Shown: in pieces, positions 1 to 8,844 of the stretch
Position numbering within the stretch: the first letter of the stretch is position 1
Layout of the letters: every line of letters begins with the position of its first letter
Assembly: GCF_019168305.1 (NCBI RefSeq)
Contig: NZ_JAHTBI010000016.1
Span: forward strand, 34,686 to 98,685
DNA length: 64,000 bases
From: Pseudomonas aegrilactucae
GTDB lineage: Bacteria > Pseudomonadota > Gammaproteobacteria > Pseudomonadales > Pseudomonadaceae
Direction of reading: 5' to 3'
The notes under the pieces: model-generated
Databases searched by the model: none
Told to the model about the DNA's origin: nothing
What the model saw: the letters and a program-made list of their open reading frames with translations, nothing else
Translations under genes and position numbers: made by a program

Positions 1-322
1 TGGCGGCGCTGCGCCGAACTACGAGCCCAACAGCTATGCCACGGCGCCCAAGCAGGCCCCGCAGTACGCCGAGCCGGCCTTGGCCCTGGGCGGCGCTGCA
101 GACCGCCACGACCATCGGGAAGACACCGACTACTACAGCCACGCCGGTGCACTGTTCCGCTTGATGAATGATGAACAGAAGGCCCTGCTGATCAGCAACA
201 TTGCCGGCACCATGGTCAGTGTGTCGGCTGACGTGGTAGAGCGTCAGTTGCAGCACTTTTTCAAGGCCGATCCGGCCTATGGCGGTGGAATTGCAAAGGC
301 ATTGGGTCTGAATCTGGCCTAA
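1..322 (+). CDS. katA: Catalase, C-terminal part (cut by window edge)
   Basis: This is the last ~106 codons of a gene that begins before the window; the open frame runs from base 2 to the TAA at 320-322. The tail contains a Pro/Ala/Tyr-rich linker followed by a helical end with the segments YYSHAGALFRLM and LLISNIAGTMVSV, typical of the C-terminal region of clade-3 monofunctional heme catalases (2 H2O2 to O2 and water). The heme-binding core and active-site His lie outside the window. The neighbours (ferritin, uvrA, MFS, ssb) reproduce the katA neighbourhood of Pseudomonas, supporting katA. A hairpin terminator follows directly, so it appears to be transcribed separately from the ferritin gene. 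Confidence 0.88.
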   Translation, partial: GGAAPNYEPNSYATAPKQAPQYAEPALALGGAADRHDHREDTDYYSHAGALFRLMNDEQKALLISNIAGTMVSVSADVVERQLQHFFKADPAYGGGIAKALGLNLA

Positions 323-341
323 GTCGAAGTGATAAGGAGAA

Positions 342-364
342 CCGCCCGCATCCGGGCGGTTTTT
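342..364 (+). terminator. Rho-independent terminator after katA
   Basis: A 7-bp perfect stem (CCGCCCG / CGGGCGG) with a 4-base loop is followed by five T residues, 20 bases after the catalase stop codon. Confidence 0.85.
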
Positions 365-477
365 CAATGCAATTGACTACTGTTTACCCACTTTTTTAGC
401 GGTTTTAGCGTAATTTGCAGTGACCTGTCAGTCATCCTGGTTCACACTATGGCTTTCAAACAGGGAGAGTCAGGGCA

Positions 478-942
478 ATGCAAGGTCACCCGGACGTAAT
501 CGATTACCTCAACACGTTGCTGACGGGCGAACTGGCAGCACGCGACCAATATTTCATTCACTCGCGGATGTACGAAGACTGGGGCTTGAGCAAGCTCTTC
601 GAACGTATCAACCACGAGATGGAAGAAGAGGCGCAACACGCCGACGCCCTGATGCGCCGTATCCTCATGCTGGAAGGCACTCCGCGCATGCGCCCGGACG
701 ACCTCGATATCGGCACCACCGTGCCGGAGATGATCGCTGCCGATCTGCGCCTGGAGTACAAGGTGCGCGCCGCGTTGTGCAAGGGTATCGAGCTGTGCGA
801 GCTGCACAAGGACTACATCAGCCGTGACATCCTGCGCGTTCAGTTGGCCGACACCGAAGAAGATCACACCTACTGGCTGGAGAAGCAGCAGGGCCTGATC
901 AAGTCGCTCGGCCTGGAGAACTACCTGCAGTCGCAGATGTAA
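478..942 (+). CDS. ftnA: Bacterioferritin-like ferritin lacking the heme ligand (FtnA type)
   Basis: This 154-residue four-helix iron-storage protein assembles in this family into a 24-mer that oxidises Fe(II) and stores Fe(III). Ferroxidase-centre residues are visible: Glu18, Glu51, His54, a Glu near 93, Glu127 and His130. The C-terminal [10 protein letters not shown] is the classic bacterioferritin ending. The methionine that binds heme in true bacterioferritins (position 52, as in DEMKHAD) is Ala here (EEEAQHAD), so inter-subunit heme is not expected. This matches the P. aeruginosa protein first called BfrA and later reclassified as ferritin FtnA. The start ATG is preceded by GGGAGAG at a normal distance. 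Its place beside katA fits joint handling of peroxide and iron. It is often annotated bfr. Confidence 0.93.
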   Translation: MQGHPDVIDYLNTLLTGELAARDQYFIHSRMYEDWGLSKLFERINHEMEEEAQHADALMRRILMLEGTPRMRPDDLDIGTTVPEMIAADLRLEYKVRAALCKGIELCELHKDYISRDILRVQLADTEEDHTYWLEKQQGLIKSLGLENYLQSQM

Positions 943-956
943 TCGGTCTTGCAATG

Positions 957-993
957 AAAAAGGCCATCGGGTTCGCCCGATGGCCTTTTTTTT
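957..993. terminator. Bidirectional terminator between ferritin gene and uvrA
   Basis: A 10-bp perfect stem (GGCCATCGGG / CCCGATGGCC) with a TTCG tetraloop is flanked by A5 on the left and T8 on the right. It can end transcription from both convergent genes. Confidence 0.92.
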
Positions 994-1028
994 GTTCCTG
1001 CCGCACACTGCTTTCGCAGGAGCCGGCC

Positions 1029-3863
1029 TCAGGCGCGGTCGCGAATCAGCAGCGGCTTGAGGTAATACCCCGTGTGCGACTGTTTCATCTCGGCCAGCTC
1101 CTCAGGCGTACCGCAGGCGATGATCTGACCGCCCTTGGAACCACCCTCAGGTCCAAGGTCCACCAGCCAGTCGGCGGTCTTGATCACGTCCAGGTTGTGC
1201 TCGATCACCACCACCGTGTTGCCGTGGTCGCGCAGGCGGTGCAGCACGTCCAGCAACTGCTGGATGTCCGCGAAGTGCAGGCCGGTGGTCGGTTCATCGA
1301 GGATATACAGCGTCTTGCCGGTATCACGCTTGGACAGCTCGCGTGACAGCTTGACCCGCTGCGCTTCGCCACCGGACAGCGTGGTCGCCGACTGCCCCAG
1401 CTTGATGTACGACAGCCCCACATCCATCAGGGTCTGCAGCTTGCGCGCCAGCGCCGGTACCGCATCGAAGAACTCGCGGGCTTCCTCGATGGTCATTTCC
1501 AGCACCTCGTGGATGTTCTTGCCCTTGTACTTGATCTCCAGGGTCTCGCGGTTGTAGCGCTTGCTCTTGCACACGTCGCACGGCACGTAGATATCCGGCA
1601 GGAAGTGCATCTCGACCTTGATCAGGCCATCGCCCTGGCACGCCTCGCAGCGCCCGCCCTTGACGTTGAACGAGAAGCGCCCTGGCCCGTAGCCACGCGA
1701 GCGCGACTCCGGCACGCCGGAGAACAGTTCGCGGATCGGCGTGAACAGCCCGGTATAGGTTGCCGGGTTGGAGCGCGGCGTACGGCCGATCGGGCTCTGG
1801 TCGATGTCGACCACCTTGTCCAGGTGCTGCAGGCCGTCACAGCTGTCGTGAGCGGCTGCCTCCAGGGTGCTGGCACCATTGAGCGCCGTGGCGGCCAGCG
1901 GGAACAGGGTGTTGTTGATCAACGTCGACTTGCCTGATCCCGACACGCCGGTGACGCAGGTCAGCAGGCCGATCGGGATTTCCAGGTCGACGTTCTGCAG
2001 GTTGTTGCCACGCGCGCCCTTGAGTTTGAGCGAGAGCTTCTTGTTGCGCGGGGTACGCTTGGCCGGCACGGCAATCTTGACCCGTCCCGAGAGGTACTTG
2101 CCGGTCAGCGAGTCCGGGTGCGCCATCACTTCGGCCGGGGTCCCCTCGGCAACGATCTGGCCACCGTGCACGCCGGCGCCCGGGCCGATATCGACCACGT
2201 AGTCGGCCATGCGAATGGCATCCTCGTCATGCTCCACCACGATCACCGTGTTGCCGATATCGCGCAGGTGGTTGAGGGTGCCGAGCAGGCGATCGTTGTC
2301 GCGCTGATGCAGGCCGATGGACGGCTCGTCGAGGATGTACATCACCCCCACCAGCCCCGCGCCGATCTGGCTGGCCAGACGGATACGCTGGGCTTCGCCG
2401 CCGGACAAGGTGTCGGCACTGCGGTCCAGGGTCAGGTAGTCCAGGCCCACGTTGACCAGGAACTGCAGGCGTTCGCAGATCTCCTTGAGGATCTTGTCGG
2501 CGATCTCGCCGCGTCGCCCGGTCAGCTTGAGGCCGCCAAAATAGTCGCTGGCATCGCCGATCGGCAGGTTGGTCACCGCCGGCAGGGTTTTCTCGCCCAC
2601 CCACACGTGCCGCGCCTCGCGACGCAAGCGGGTGCCACGGCAATCAGGGCAGGGCTGGGTGCTGAGGAACTTGGCCAGTTCTTCACGCACGGTGGCCGAC
2701 TCGGTTTCGCGGTAGCGTCGCTCCAGGTTCGGCACGATGCCTTCGAACGGGTGCGATCGCTTGACGATATCGCCACGGTCGTTGAGGTACTTGAAATCGA
2801 CGTTCTGCTTGCCGCTGCCGCTGAGGATGACCTTCTGCTGTTCGGCCGGCAGTTCGTTGAACGGCACCTCGAGGCTGAAGCCATAGTGCGCAGCCAGTGA
2901 GCCGAGCATCTGGAAGTAGTAGACGTTGCGCCGGTCCCAGCCACGGATCGCACCCTCGGCCAGGGTCAGCTCGCCATTGACCAGGCGCTTGATGTCGAAG
3001 AACTGCTTGACCCCCAGACCGTCGCAGGTCGGGCAGGCGCCAGCGGGGTTGTTGAACGAGAACAGCTTGGGTTCCAGTTCGCTGATCGCATGGCCGCAGA
3101 TCGGGCAGGCGAAGCGCGCGGAGAAGATCATCTCTTCGCCAGGCTCGTCGTCCATCGGCGCCACCAGGGCGATGCCGTCGGCCAGCTTCAGCGCGGTCTC
3201 GAACGACTCGGCCAGGCGCTGCTGCAGGTCTTCGCGCACCTTGAAGCGGTCCACCACCACATCGATGCTGTGCTTCTTCTGCTTGTCCAGCTTGGGCAAC
3301 TCGTCCAGCTCGAACAGCTTGCCGTTGACGCGGGCGCGCACGAAGCCCTGCGCGCGCAGCTCTTCGAACACCGCCAGGTGCTCGCCCTTGCGCTCGCGGA
3401 TCACCGGGGCCAGCAGCATGAGCTTGCTGCCCTCGGGCTGGGCCAGCACCAGGTCGACCATCTGGCTGACGGTCTGGGCCTCCAGCGGGATGTCGTGGTC
3501 CGGGCAGCGTGGGGTGCCCACCCGCGCATACAGCAGGCGCAGGTAGTCGTAGATCTCGGTAATGGTGCCCACGGTCGAGCGCGGGTTGTGCGACGTCGAT
3601 TTCTGCTCGATGGAAATGGCCGGCGACAGGCCTTCGATGGTGTCGACGTCGGGCTTTTCCATCATCGAGAGGAACTGGCGAGCATAGGCCGACAGCGACT
3701 CCACATAACGGCGCTGGCCTTCGGCGTACAGGGTGTCGAACGCCAGCGATGACTTGCCGGACCCGGACAGGCCGGTGATGACGATCAGCTTGTCCCGGGG
3801 CAGGGTCAGGTCGATGTTCTTAAGGTTGTGGGTACGTGCCCCACGAATCAGGATCTTGTCCAC
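1029..3863 (-). CDS. uvrA: Excinuclease ABC subunit A
   Basis: UvrA is the damage-recognition ATPase of nucleotide excision repair and works with UvrB in the cytoplasm. The 944-residue product begins at a GTG (3863-3861) reading [16 protein letters not shown], the conserved N terminus, with GAGG a few bases upstream; an in-frame start 18 codons earlier adds a sequence foreign to the family. Two ABC cassettes are visible: Walker [10 protein letters not shown] near the N terminus and GVSGSGKST in the second half, each with an LSGGEAQR signature. Zinc-binding Cys pairs appear in CPICGH...CPTCDG and CEACQGDG...CDVCKS. The gene is divergent from the MFS gene; no obvious LexA box is seen in the 130-bp gap. 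Confidence 0.97.
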   Translation of the reverse strand: MDKILIRGARTHNLKNIDLTLPRDKLIVITGLSGSGKSSLAFDTLYAEGQRRYVESLSAYARQFLSMMEKPDVDTIEGLSPAISIEQKSTSHNPRSTVGTITEIYDYLRLLYARVGTPRCPDHDIPLEAQTVSQMVDLVLAQPEGSKLMLLAPVIRERKGEHLAVFEELRAQGFVRARVNGKLFELDELPKLDKQKKHSIDVVVDRFKVREDLQQRLAESFETALKLADGIALVAPMDDEPGEEMIFSARFACPICGHAISELEPKLFSFNNPAGACPTCDGLGVKQFFDIKRLVNGELTLAEGAIRGWDRRNVYYFQMLGSLAAHYGFSLEVPFNELPAEQQKVILSGSGKQNVDFKYLNDRGDIVKRSHPFEGIVPNLERRYRETESATVREELAKFLSTQPCPDCRGTRLRREARHVWVGEKTLPAVTNLPIGDASDYFGGLKLTGRRGEIADKILKEICERLQFLVNVGLDYLTLDRSADTLSGGEAQRIRLASQIGAGLVGVMYILDEPSIGLHQRDNDRLLGTLNHLRDIGNTVIVVEHDEDAIRMADYVVDIGPGAGVHGGQIVAEGTPAEVMAHPDSLTGKYLSGRVKIAVPAKRTPRNKKLSLKLKGARGNNLQNVDLEIPIGLLTCVTGVSGSGKSTLINNTLFPLAATALNGASTLEAAAHDSCDGLQHLDKVVDIDQSPIGRTPRSNPATYTGLFTPIRELFSGVPESRSRGYGPGRFSFNVKGGRCEACQGDGLIKVEMHFLPDIYVPCDVCKSKRYNRETLEIKYKGKNIHEVLEMTIEEAREFFDAVPALARKLQTLMDVGLSYIKLGQSATTLSGGEAQRVKLSRELSKRDTGKTLYILDEPTTGLHFADIQQLLDVLHRLRDHGNTVVVIEHNLDVIKTADWLVDLGPEGGSKGGQIIACGTPEELAEMKQSHTGYYLKPLLIRDRA

Positions 3864-3992
3864 TGCGGCCTCGCTCGGCGGGCATAAACGGAGGAGTATA
3901 CGGCGCGCTGCCATCACGCGGCAAAGCGTCGCGTATATGCCGTTAACCGATGGGACTGGTAGAATCGCCGCCGGTTCACACGAGGTTTATCC

Positions 3993-5387
3993 ATGCACGA
4001 TCCCCACAGCGAACGCATGAGCGGCAGCGAGACGCGCGCCGCAGGCGGCCTGGCCCTGGTGTTCGCCTTCCGTATGCTGGGCATGTTCATGGTGCTGCCG
4101 GTACTGGCCACCTATGGCATGGACCTGGCCGGTGCCACGCCCGCACTGATCGGCCTGGCCATCGGCGCCTACGGCCTGACCCAGGCGGTGCTGCAGATTC
4201 CGTTCGGGGTCGTTTCCGATCGCATCGGCCGGCGCCCGGTGATCTACCTGGGGTTGGTGATCTTTGCCCTGGGCAGTGTGCTGGCGGCCCAGGCGGACTC
4301 GATCTGGGGTGTGATTGCCGGGCGTATCCTGCAGGGCGCCGGCGCGATTTCGGCGGCGGTGATGGCGCTGCTGTCGGACCTGACCCGCGAGCAGCACCGC
4401 ACCAAGGCCATGGCCATGATCGGCATGAGCATCGGCCTGTCGTTTGCCGTGGCGATGGTGGTGGGGCCGCTGGTGACCCGTGCCTTCGGGCTGTCGGGGC
4501 TGTTCCTGGCCACGGCGGCGATGGCGCTGGTGGGTATCGGCCTGATCGCCTTTGTGGTGCCGGCCTCCAACGGCCCCTTGGCGCACCGCGAGTCGGGCGT
4601 GGCCAGGCAGGCGCTGGGGCCGACCTTGCGCCATCCCGACCTGTTGCGCCTGGACGCGGGCATCTTCGTGCTGCACGCGATCCTGATGGCCAGCTTCGTT
4701 GCCTTGCCGCTGGCGTTCGTCGAGCGCGGCGGCCTGCCCAAGGAAGAGCACTGGTGGGTCTACCTGACCGCCTTGCTGGTTTCATTCTTCGCAATGATTC
4801 CGTTCATCATCTACGGTGAAAAAAAGCGCAAGATGAAACGTGTCCTGCTGGGTGCGGTCAGTGTGCTGATGCTGACCGAGCTGTTCTTCTGGGAGTTCGG
4901 CCGCAGCTTGCAGGCGCTGGTGATCGGCACGGTGATCTTCTTCACCGCCTTCAACCTGCTGGAGGCGTCGTTGCCGTCGCTGATCAGCAAGGTGTCGCCT
5001 GCGGGGGGCAAGGGCACGGCAATGGGGGTGTACTCCACCAGCCAGTTCCTGGGCGCGGCGCTGGGCGGCATCATGGGTGGCTGGCTGTTCCAGCACGGTG
5101 GTTTGAGCGTGGTTTTCCTGGGGTGCGCAGGCCTCTGTGCCCTTTGGTTGGCCATAGCTGTTACTATGCGCGAACCACCTTACGTGACGAGCCTGCGCCT
5201 GCCGTTATCGCCTGAAGCGATTCGTGAAGCGGGCTTGACCGAGCGCCTCAAGGCCGTGCCGGGTGTGACCGACGCAGTGGTGGTGGCAGATGAAGCCGCC
5301 ATCTATATCAAACTGGATACACAAATTTTGGATCGTACGACCCTGGAGCTGCTGGTAAACCCGGCGCCCGCGGCGTGCCAAGCCTAG
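3993..5387 (+). CDS. MFS transporter with C-terminal YAM-like domain (YajR family)
   Basis: A 464-residue inner-membrane major facilitator protein with about twelve hydrophobic helices and a motif-A loop ([13 protein letters not shown]) between helices 2 and 3. After the last helix, roughly residues 395-460 form a soluble tail ([17 protein letters not shown]...IYIKLD) that looks like the ferredoxin-like YAM domain of E. coli YajR, a proton-driven exporter of unknown substrate. This is the conserved MFS gene between uvrA and ssb in pseudomonads. The ATG follows a GAGG-containing leader. It ends 9 bases before ssb, suggesting co-transcription. The substrate is unknown. Confidence 0.88.
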   Translation: MHDPHSERMSGSETRAAGGLALVFAFRMLGMFMVLPVLATYGMDLAGATPALIGLAIGAYGLTQAVLQIPFGVVSDRIGRRPVIYLGLVIFALGSVLAAQADSIWGVIAGRILQGAGAISAAVMALLSDLTREQHRTKAMAMIGMSIGLSFAVAMVVGPLVTRAFGLSGLFLATAAMALVGIGLIAFVVPASNGPLAHRESGVARQALGPTLRHPDLLRLDAGIFVLHAILMASFVALPLAFVERGGLPKEEHWWVYLTALLVSFFAMIPFIIYGEKKRKMKRVLLGAVSVLMLTELFFWEFGRSLQALVIGTVIFFTAFNLLEASLPSLISKVSPAGGKGTAMGVYSTSQFLGAALGGIMGGWLFQHGGLSVVFLGCAGLCALWLAIAVTMREPPYVTSLRLPLSPEAIREAGLTERLKAVPGVTDAVVVADEAAIYIKLDTQILDRTTLELLVNPAPAACQA

Positions 5388-5396
5388 GAGAACGTT

Positions 5397-5921
5397 ATGG
5401 CCCGTGGGGTTAACAAAGTCATTTTGGTCGGCACTTGCGGCCAGGACCCTGAAGTTCGCTACCTGCCCAACGGCAACGCGGTGACCAACCTCAGCCTGGC
5501 CACCAGCGAGCAGTGGACCGACAAGCAGAGCGGCCAGAAGGTCGAGCGTACCGAGTGGCACCGTGTGTCGATGTTCGGCAAGGTGGCCGAGATTGCCGGC
5601 GAGTACCTGCGCAAGGGTTCGCAGGTGTACATCGAAGGCAAGCTGCAGACCCGCGAGTGGGAAAAAGACGGCATCAAGCGTTACACCACCGAGATCGTGG
5701 TCGACATGCAGGGCACCATGCAACTGCTGGGCGGTCGCCCGCAGAACCAGGACGGCTCGCAGCAGGGCGGTGGCGGCAACAACTACAACCAGGCCCCGCG
5801 TCAGCAGGCCCCTCAGCAGCAGCGCCCGCAGCAGGCCCCTCAGCAGCGCCAGGCGCCGCAACAGGCTGCGCCACAGCCAGCACCGGATTTCGACAGCTTT
5901 GATGACGATATCCCGTTCTGA
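5397..5921 (+). CDS. ssb: Single-stranded DNA-binding protein
   Basis: The 174-residue SSB forms a tetramer that coats single-stranded DNA in replication, repair and recombination. Residues 1-110 form the OB-fold ([33 protein letters not shown]). Then comes a Gly/Gln/Pro-rich linker of about 50 residues, and the invariant acidic tip [11 protein letters not shown], which docks partner proteins. The ribosome-binding site is strong (AGGAG, 7 bases before the ATG). A hairpin terminator lies shortly after the stop. Confidence 0.98.
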   Translation: MARGVNKVILVGTCGQDPEVRYLPNGNAVTNLSLATSEQWTDKQSGQKVERTEWHRVSMFGKVAEIAGEYLRKGSQVYIEGKLQTREWEKDGIKRYTTEIVVDMQGTMQLLGGRPQNQDGSQQGGGGNNYNQAPRQQAPQQQRPQQAPQQRQAPQQAAPQPAPDFDSFDDDIPF

Positions 5922-5949
5922 GCCCTGGCATCTGCCTGGCTTGAACTCA

Positions 5950-5978
5950 AACGCCCGATGCCTTGCATCGGGCGTTTT
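5950..5978 (+). terminator. Terminator after ssb
   Basis: A 10-bp stem (ACGCCCGATG / CATCGGGCGT) with a CCTTG loop is followed by a short T run. It also lies 24 bases beyond the stop of the convergent gene at 6002. Confidence 0.85.
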
Positions 5979-6001
5979 GCGTCATGAGGGACTGCTTCTC
6001 A

Positions 6002-6448
6002 TCAGGTGTCGTAGTACCCACTGTCCCACGGCGCGAAAAACGCCATGTAATGCCCCGGCACCACATCCACTGCCCAATCGTCATCCGGCGCTTCGGGTTC
6101 GCGCAATTCGAAGCCGAACACCGTGCCTTCCCGTTCGACGGTAAACGGCGCCACTTCGATGCGCTCGAATGTCACCTCGCCAAGGTCATCCAGGCGTTGG
6201 TCGTAGCGTGCCCTGGCGGCATCTCTGTCAAAGCTGGCGCGCGGCCCCAGGCTGTCGATCTGTGCACTGCGCAAAGAACCGTCCGCATTGAACAGGTACA
6301 GCGCGATGTACTCGCAGCCAGGTTCATCCCCTTGGGCTGAGCAGAACGGGGTGGTGAGGAAGAACTGCAAGCCATCCTTGGTCCGGCCCACATGCCGGGC
6401 GTAATAGTCATCATGGTCCAAGGCGATCAACTGCGGGGCCGTGTTCAT
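6002..6448 (-). CDS. Conserved hypothetical protein (148 aa)
   Basis: No family is recognised. The product is acidic, soluble, with no signal peptide or membrane segment, and rich in aromatic residues at the C terminus (PGHYMAFFAPWDSGYYDT). Its ATG overlaps the stop of the upstream gene in an ATGA arrangement, so the two are almost certainly translated together, perhaps as interacting proteins. The real frame is supported by the overlap and coding-like composition. A pair of cytosolic unknowns like this could be an effector/immunity-type or stress protein pair, but nothing in the sequence decides it. Confidence 0.7.
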   Translation of the reverse strand: MNTAPQLIALDHDDYYARHVGRTKDGLQFFLTTPFCSAQGDEPGCEYIALYLFNADGSLRSAQIDSLGPRASFDRDAARARYDQRLDDLGEVTFERIEVAPFTVEREGTVFGFELREPEAPDDDWAVDVVPGHYMAFFAPWDSGYYDT

Positions 6449-7014
6449 GCCTGCTTGCCCCCCAGTGCCAGTGCAGTCAGCGCCCTGAGCATCGGTGTGC
6501 GATAGTCCATATCTTTTTCGTTCCAGTAGATGAGCCCATCGGGCAGGTTGACGTTGAAAAAGCTCTCGTAATACCGCCCGGCGTCCGCCGCATCGGCGTC
6601 CTGGCCAAACAGCTTCAGGCGCATCGGCCCATCGGTCAGGCCGGTGGGCGCTTGCTGCAGCGCTACCACGGTGAGCGCCTCGGTGGTGGTGGGCGCCACC
6701 TCGCTCACCGGCATCTCGTACAAGCCGGCCAGCGCGCTGATGAAGCGCTCGGTTTCGACACCCAGCGACGACAGTACCACCCCTTCGCGGTACACGTGCG
6801 CCTGTAGCAATTGCATGTCGGCATCGAAGCCCGGCCCCACCTCGCTGATGAGCCTGACCTTCAGCCCCACGGGTTGCTCGGCGAATGAGGCGCGCAGGTC
6901 GAAGTGATAATGCCCGGCGTGGTGTTCCAGGTTCTGCACCTTGAACACGCAGTCGACAAAGCCGTCTTCACTAAACTGCGCCAGGCAGGGGAGTCCGTTT
7001 CTATCCAGTTCCAT
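6445..7014 (-). CDS. Conserved hypothetical protein (189 aa)
   Basis: The chosen start is the ATG at 7014, reading MELDRNGLPCLAQFSEDG, because GGAG sits 8 bases upstream; the open frame continues upstream only as antisense to the MocR gene. The product looks like a soluble alpha/beta protein, with a notable segment YYESFFNVNLPDGLIYWNEKD near residues 150-170. No signal peptide or catalytic motif is recognised. It lies 32 bases downstream of the MocR regulator gene on the same strand and overlaps the next gene by four bases, so the three could be one transcript. The function is unknown. Confidence 0.7.
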   Translation of the reverse strand: MELDRNGLPCLAQFSEDGFVDCVFKVQNLEHHAGHYHFDLRASFAEQPVGLKVRLISEVGPGFDADMQLLQAHVYREGVVLSSLGVETERFISALAGLYEMPVSEVAPTTTEALTVVALQQAPTGLTDGPMRLKLFGQDADAADAGRYYESFFNVNLPDGLIYWNEKDMDYRTPMLRALTALALGGKQA

Positions 7015-7046
7015 CCAGGTGCTCCGGTACGTCCAACGATGTGCTG

Positions 7047-8435
7047 TCAGTAAAACAGGCGTGGCTCCGGCGCGGCCAGCAGGCTCGCCAGTTTGGTCAA
7101 GGCAAAGCGCAGTTCGTTGCGCCCTGGTGTCATCAGGGCGATACGTACCCCGCAGGTGCTGCTGCTGCGCTGGGCGAGAAACTGGCTGCCACTGACCACC
7201 GCCACGCCGTTGGCTCGTGCCAGGTTGGCGAACTCGTCGCTGGTCCACGGCTCGGGCAGTTCCAGCCACAAGTGGAAGCTGTTGGGCTGCGAGCGAATAC
7301 GGTAGCTGCCCAGAATCTCGCTGGCCATCTGCTGGCGTGCCGCGGCTTCCTGTTGCTGAACCTTCACCAGGTGTTCTGCCAGATCGCTGTTGATCACATT
7401 GCTGGCCAACTGCGCCATCAGCGGGGAGGGCATCCACACACTGCTGCGCACCATCGACGAAAGGCGCGACAGGGTATCGGGTGGTGCATGCAGGTAACCG
7501 ATGCGCAGCGCCGGCAGAATGCTCTTGGACAGGCTGGTCAGGTAGATCGAGCGTTCCGGCGCATAGGCAGAAATCGGCTTGTGCTGCGGGCTGGGCTGCA
7601 GGAAACCGTAGATGTCATCGTCCACGATGAACACGTCGAACTCGCGGGCGATCTGCGCGATCGCCTCCCGGCGTGCGGCCGGCATGATCGAGTTGGTCGG
7701 GTTCTGGTAGGTGGTCACGCAGACCAGCAGGGCAGGGCGATGTTCGATGCAGGCGGCGCGTAACGCGTCGGGCACCAGGCCGTGTTCATCGATGCGTACC
7801 CCATGCAGGCGTCGGCCCAGGCCGTGGGCAAGGGAGATGATGCCGGGATAGCAGTACTCCTCGCACAGGATCACATCGTTGGCCTTGGACAGGCTGCTCA
7901 GGGTCACCAGCAACCCGTGTTGTGCACCTGAGGTCAGCACGATCTGTTGCCAGTTGGCCTCTGGCAGGCTGCGCTGCACCCAGCGTGCCCCGGCCTGCTT
8001 GTGCAGGGCATGGCCGCCGTCGGTGGTGTAGTCGAGCACCTGGCTCAGGTCTGGCGCATGGGCCAGCTCAGCGATCGACTGGCGCAGCCAGTCGGTGGTG
8101 TTGGCATCGTTGGGTTTGATGATCGACAGGTCGATCGGTCCGTGCTCGGCCTTGTCGCCAGCATGCCTGGCGTCCAGCGGCTGCGGGCTGTTGCCTTTTT
8201 GTTGCAGTACGAACGTGCCGCGCCCGACTTCACCGACCACCAGCGCGCGCTTGGCGGCTTCGTCGTAGGCGCGGCCGATTGTGCCGGGCGTGACATTCAG
8301 GGCCTGGGCCAGGTCCTTGAGGGTGGGCAAGCGCTCACCGGCCGCGAGGCGCCCGGCGGCGATGTCGTGCTCCAGGGCGTCGGCAATCATCAGATAGACC
8401 GGCTGCCCCTGGCCGCTGTATTGAGGAACCCACAT
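7047..8435 (-). CDS. MocR-type (GntR/aminotransferase-fold) transcription regulator
   Basis: The N-terminal ~75 residues form a GntR winged helix (PVYLMIADALEHDIAAGRLAAG, ERLPTLKDLAQALNV, VGRGTFV). The rest is a fold-type-I aminotransferase domain; the PLP-binding lysine is Lys304 in SLSKSILPALRIGY. MocR proteins use PLP or a PLP-amino acid adduct to sense amino acids or amines and usually control a divergent operon, here the oxygenase/exporter/dehydrogenase genes. The start is taken at the ATG at 8435; an ATG at 8477 in the same frame would add 14 residues, and neither has a strong ribosome site. Repeated ATTGAATCGA elements upstream are probable operators. Confidence 0.88.
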   Translation of the reverse strand: MWVPQYSGQGQPVYLMIADALEHDIAAGRLAAGERLPTLKDLAQALNVTPGTIGRAYDEAAKRALVVGEVGRGTFVLQQKGNSPQPLDARHAGDKAEHGPIDLSIIKPNDANTTDWLRQSIAELAHAPDLSQVLDYTTDGGHALHKQAGARWVQRSLPEANWQQIVLTSGAQHGLLVTLSSLSKANDVILCEEYCYPGIISLAHGLGRRLHGVRIDEHGLVPDALRAACIEHRPALLVCVTTYQNPTNSIMPAARREAIAQIAREFDVFIVDDDIYGFLQPSPQHKPISAYAPERSIYLTSLSKSILPALRIGYLHAPPDTLSRLSSMVRSSVWMPSPLMAQLASNVINSDLAEHLVKVQQQEAAARQQMASEILGSYRIRSQPNSFHLWLELPEPWTSDEFANLARANGVAVVSGSQFLAQRSSSTCGVRIALMTPGRNELRFALTKLASLLAAPEPRLFY

Positions 8436-8515
8436 AGGTAGCACACCAGAATTTACTGAAGCGCGAGAGCGTAGCATGAAAGCGGATTCCAGTGTAATCG
8501 AGCCAATTTTTGGCT

Positions 8516-8694
8516 ATTGAATCGATTGAAGTGGGCCGCGTCCGGCGGGGTAGGGGGTCGATTTCCCATTGGTATGCCGCGAGCATGCCTTGCACGTCCC
8601 TGTTTGCTGGGTTTTATGCCGTCCGTCAGTCAAGGTTCAGAAATAAATTGAATCGAATTTATTTTCAAGATTACAATCATTGAGTCGATTCAAT
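8516..8694. promoter_or_regulatory. Three copies of ATTGAATCGA: putative MocR operators
   Basis: The divergent gap holds ATTGAATCGA at 8516-8525 and 8647-8656, and its exact inverse TCGATTCAAT at 8685-8694. The last two form a perfect 10-bp inverted repeat with a 28-base spacer. MocR regulators commonly bind repeated half-sites in divergent gaps. The placement 150-200 bases upstream of the oxygenase gene and 80-260 upstream of the regulator suggests dual control. Binding is inferred, not shown. Confidence 0.6.
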
Positions 8695-8844
8695 TGCGTG
8701 ATGGGGTCGACGTATTGCTGTGCCCGATGTTGCGCCTGGCGTTGCCAGCGTGTGATTGGGCTCACAAAAAACAGTCGGGCCGATACGCCTGGCCTTGAAT
8801 TCTGCGAATGGCATCGCGCCTGGCAACATGGAAGTCTTGTCGAA

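Noticed and set aside
3864..3992. LexA box between uvrA and the MFS gene.
   Set aside because: No CTG-N10-CAG palindrome of the LexA type is present, although GTATAT occurs once.
8680..8844. N-terminal 55-codon extension of the oxygenase (Cys-rich MSRFNCVMG...).
   Set aside because: It overlaps the ATTGAATCGA operator copies and has no ribosome site; ATG 8845 is a better start.
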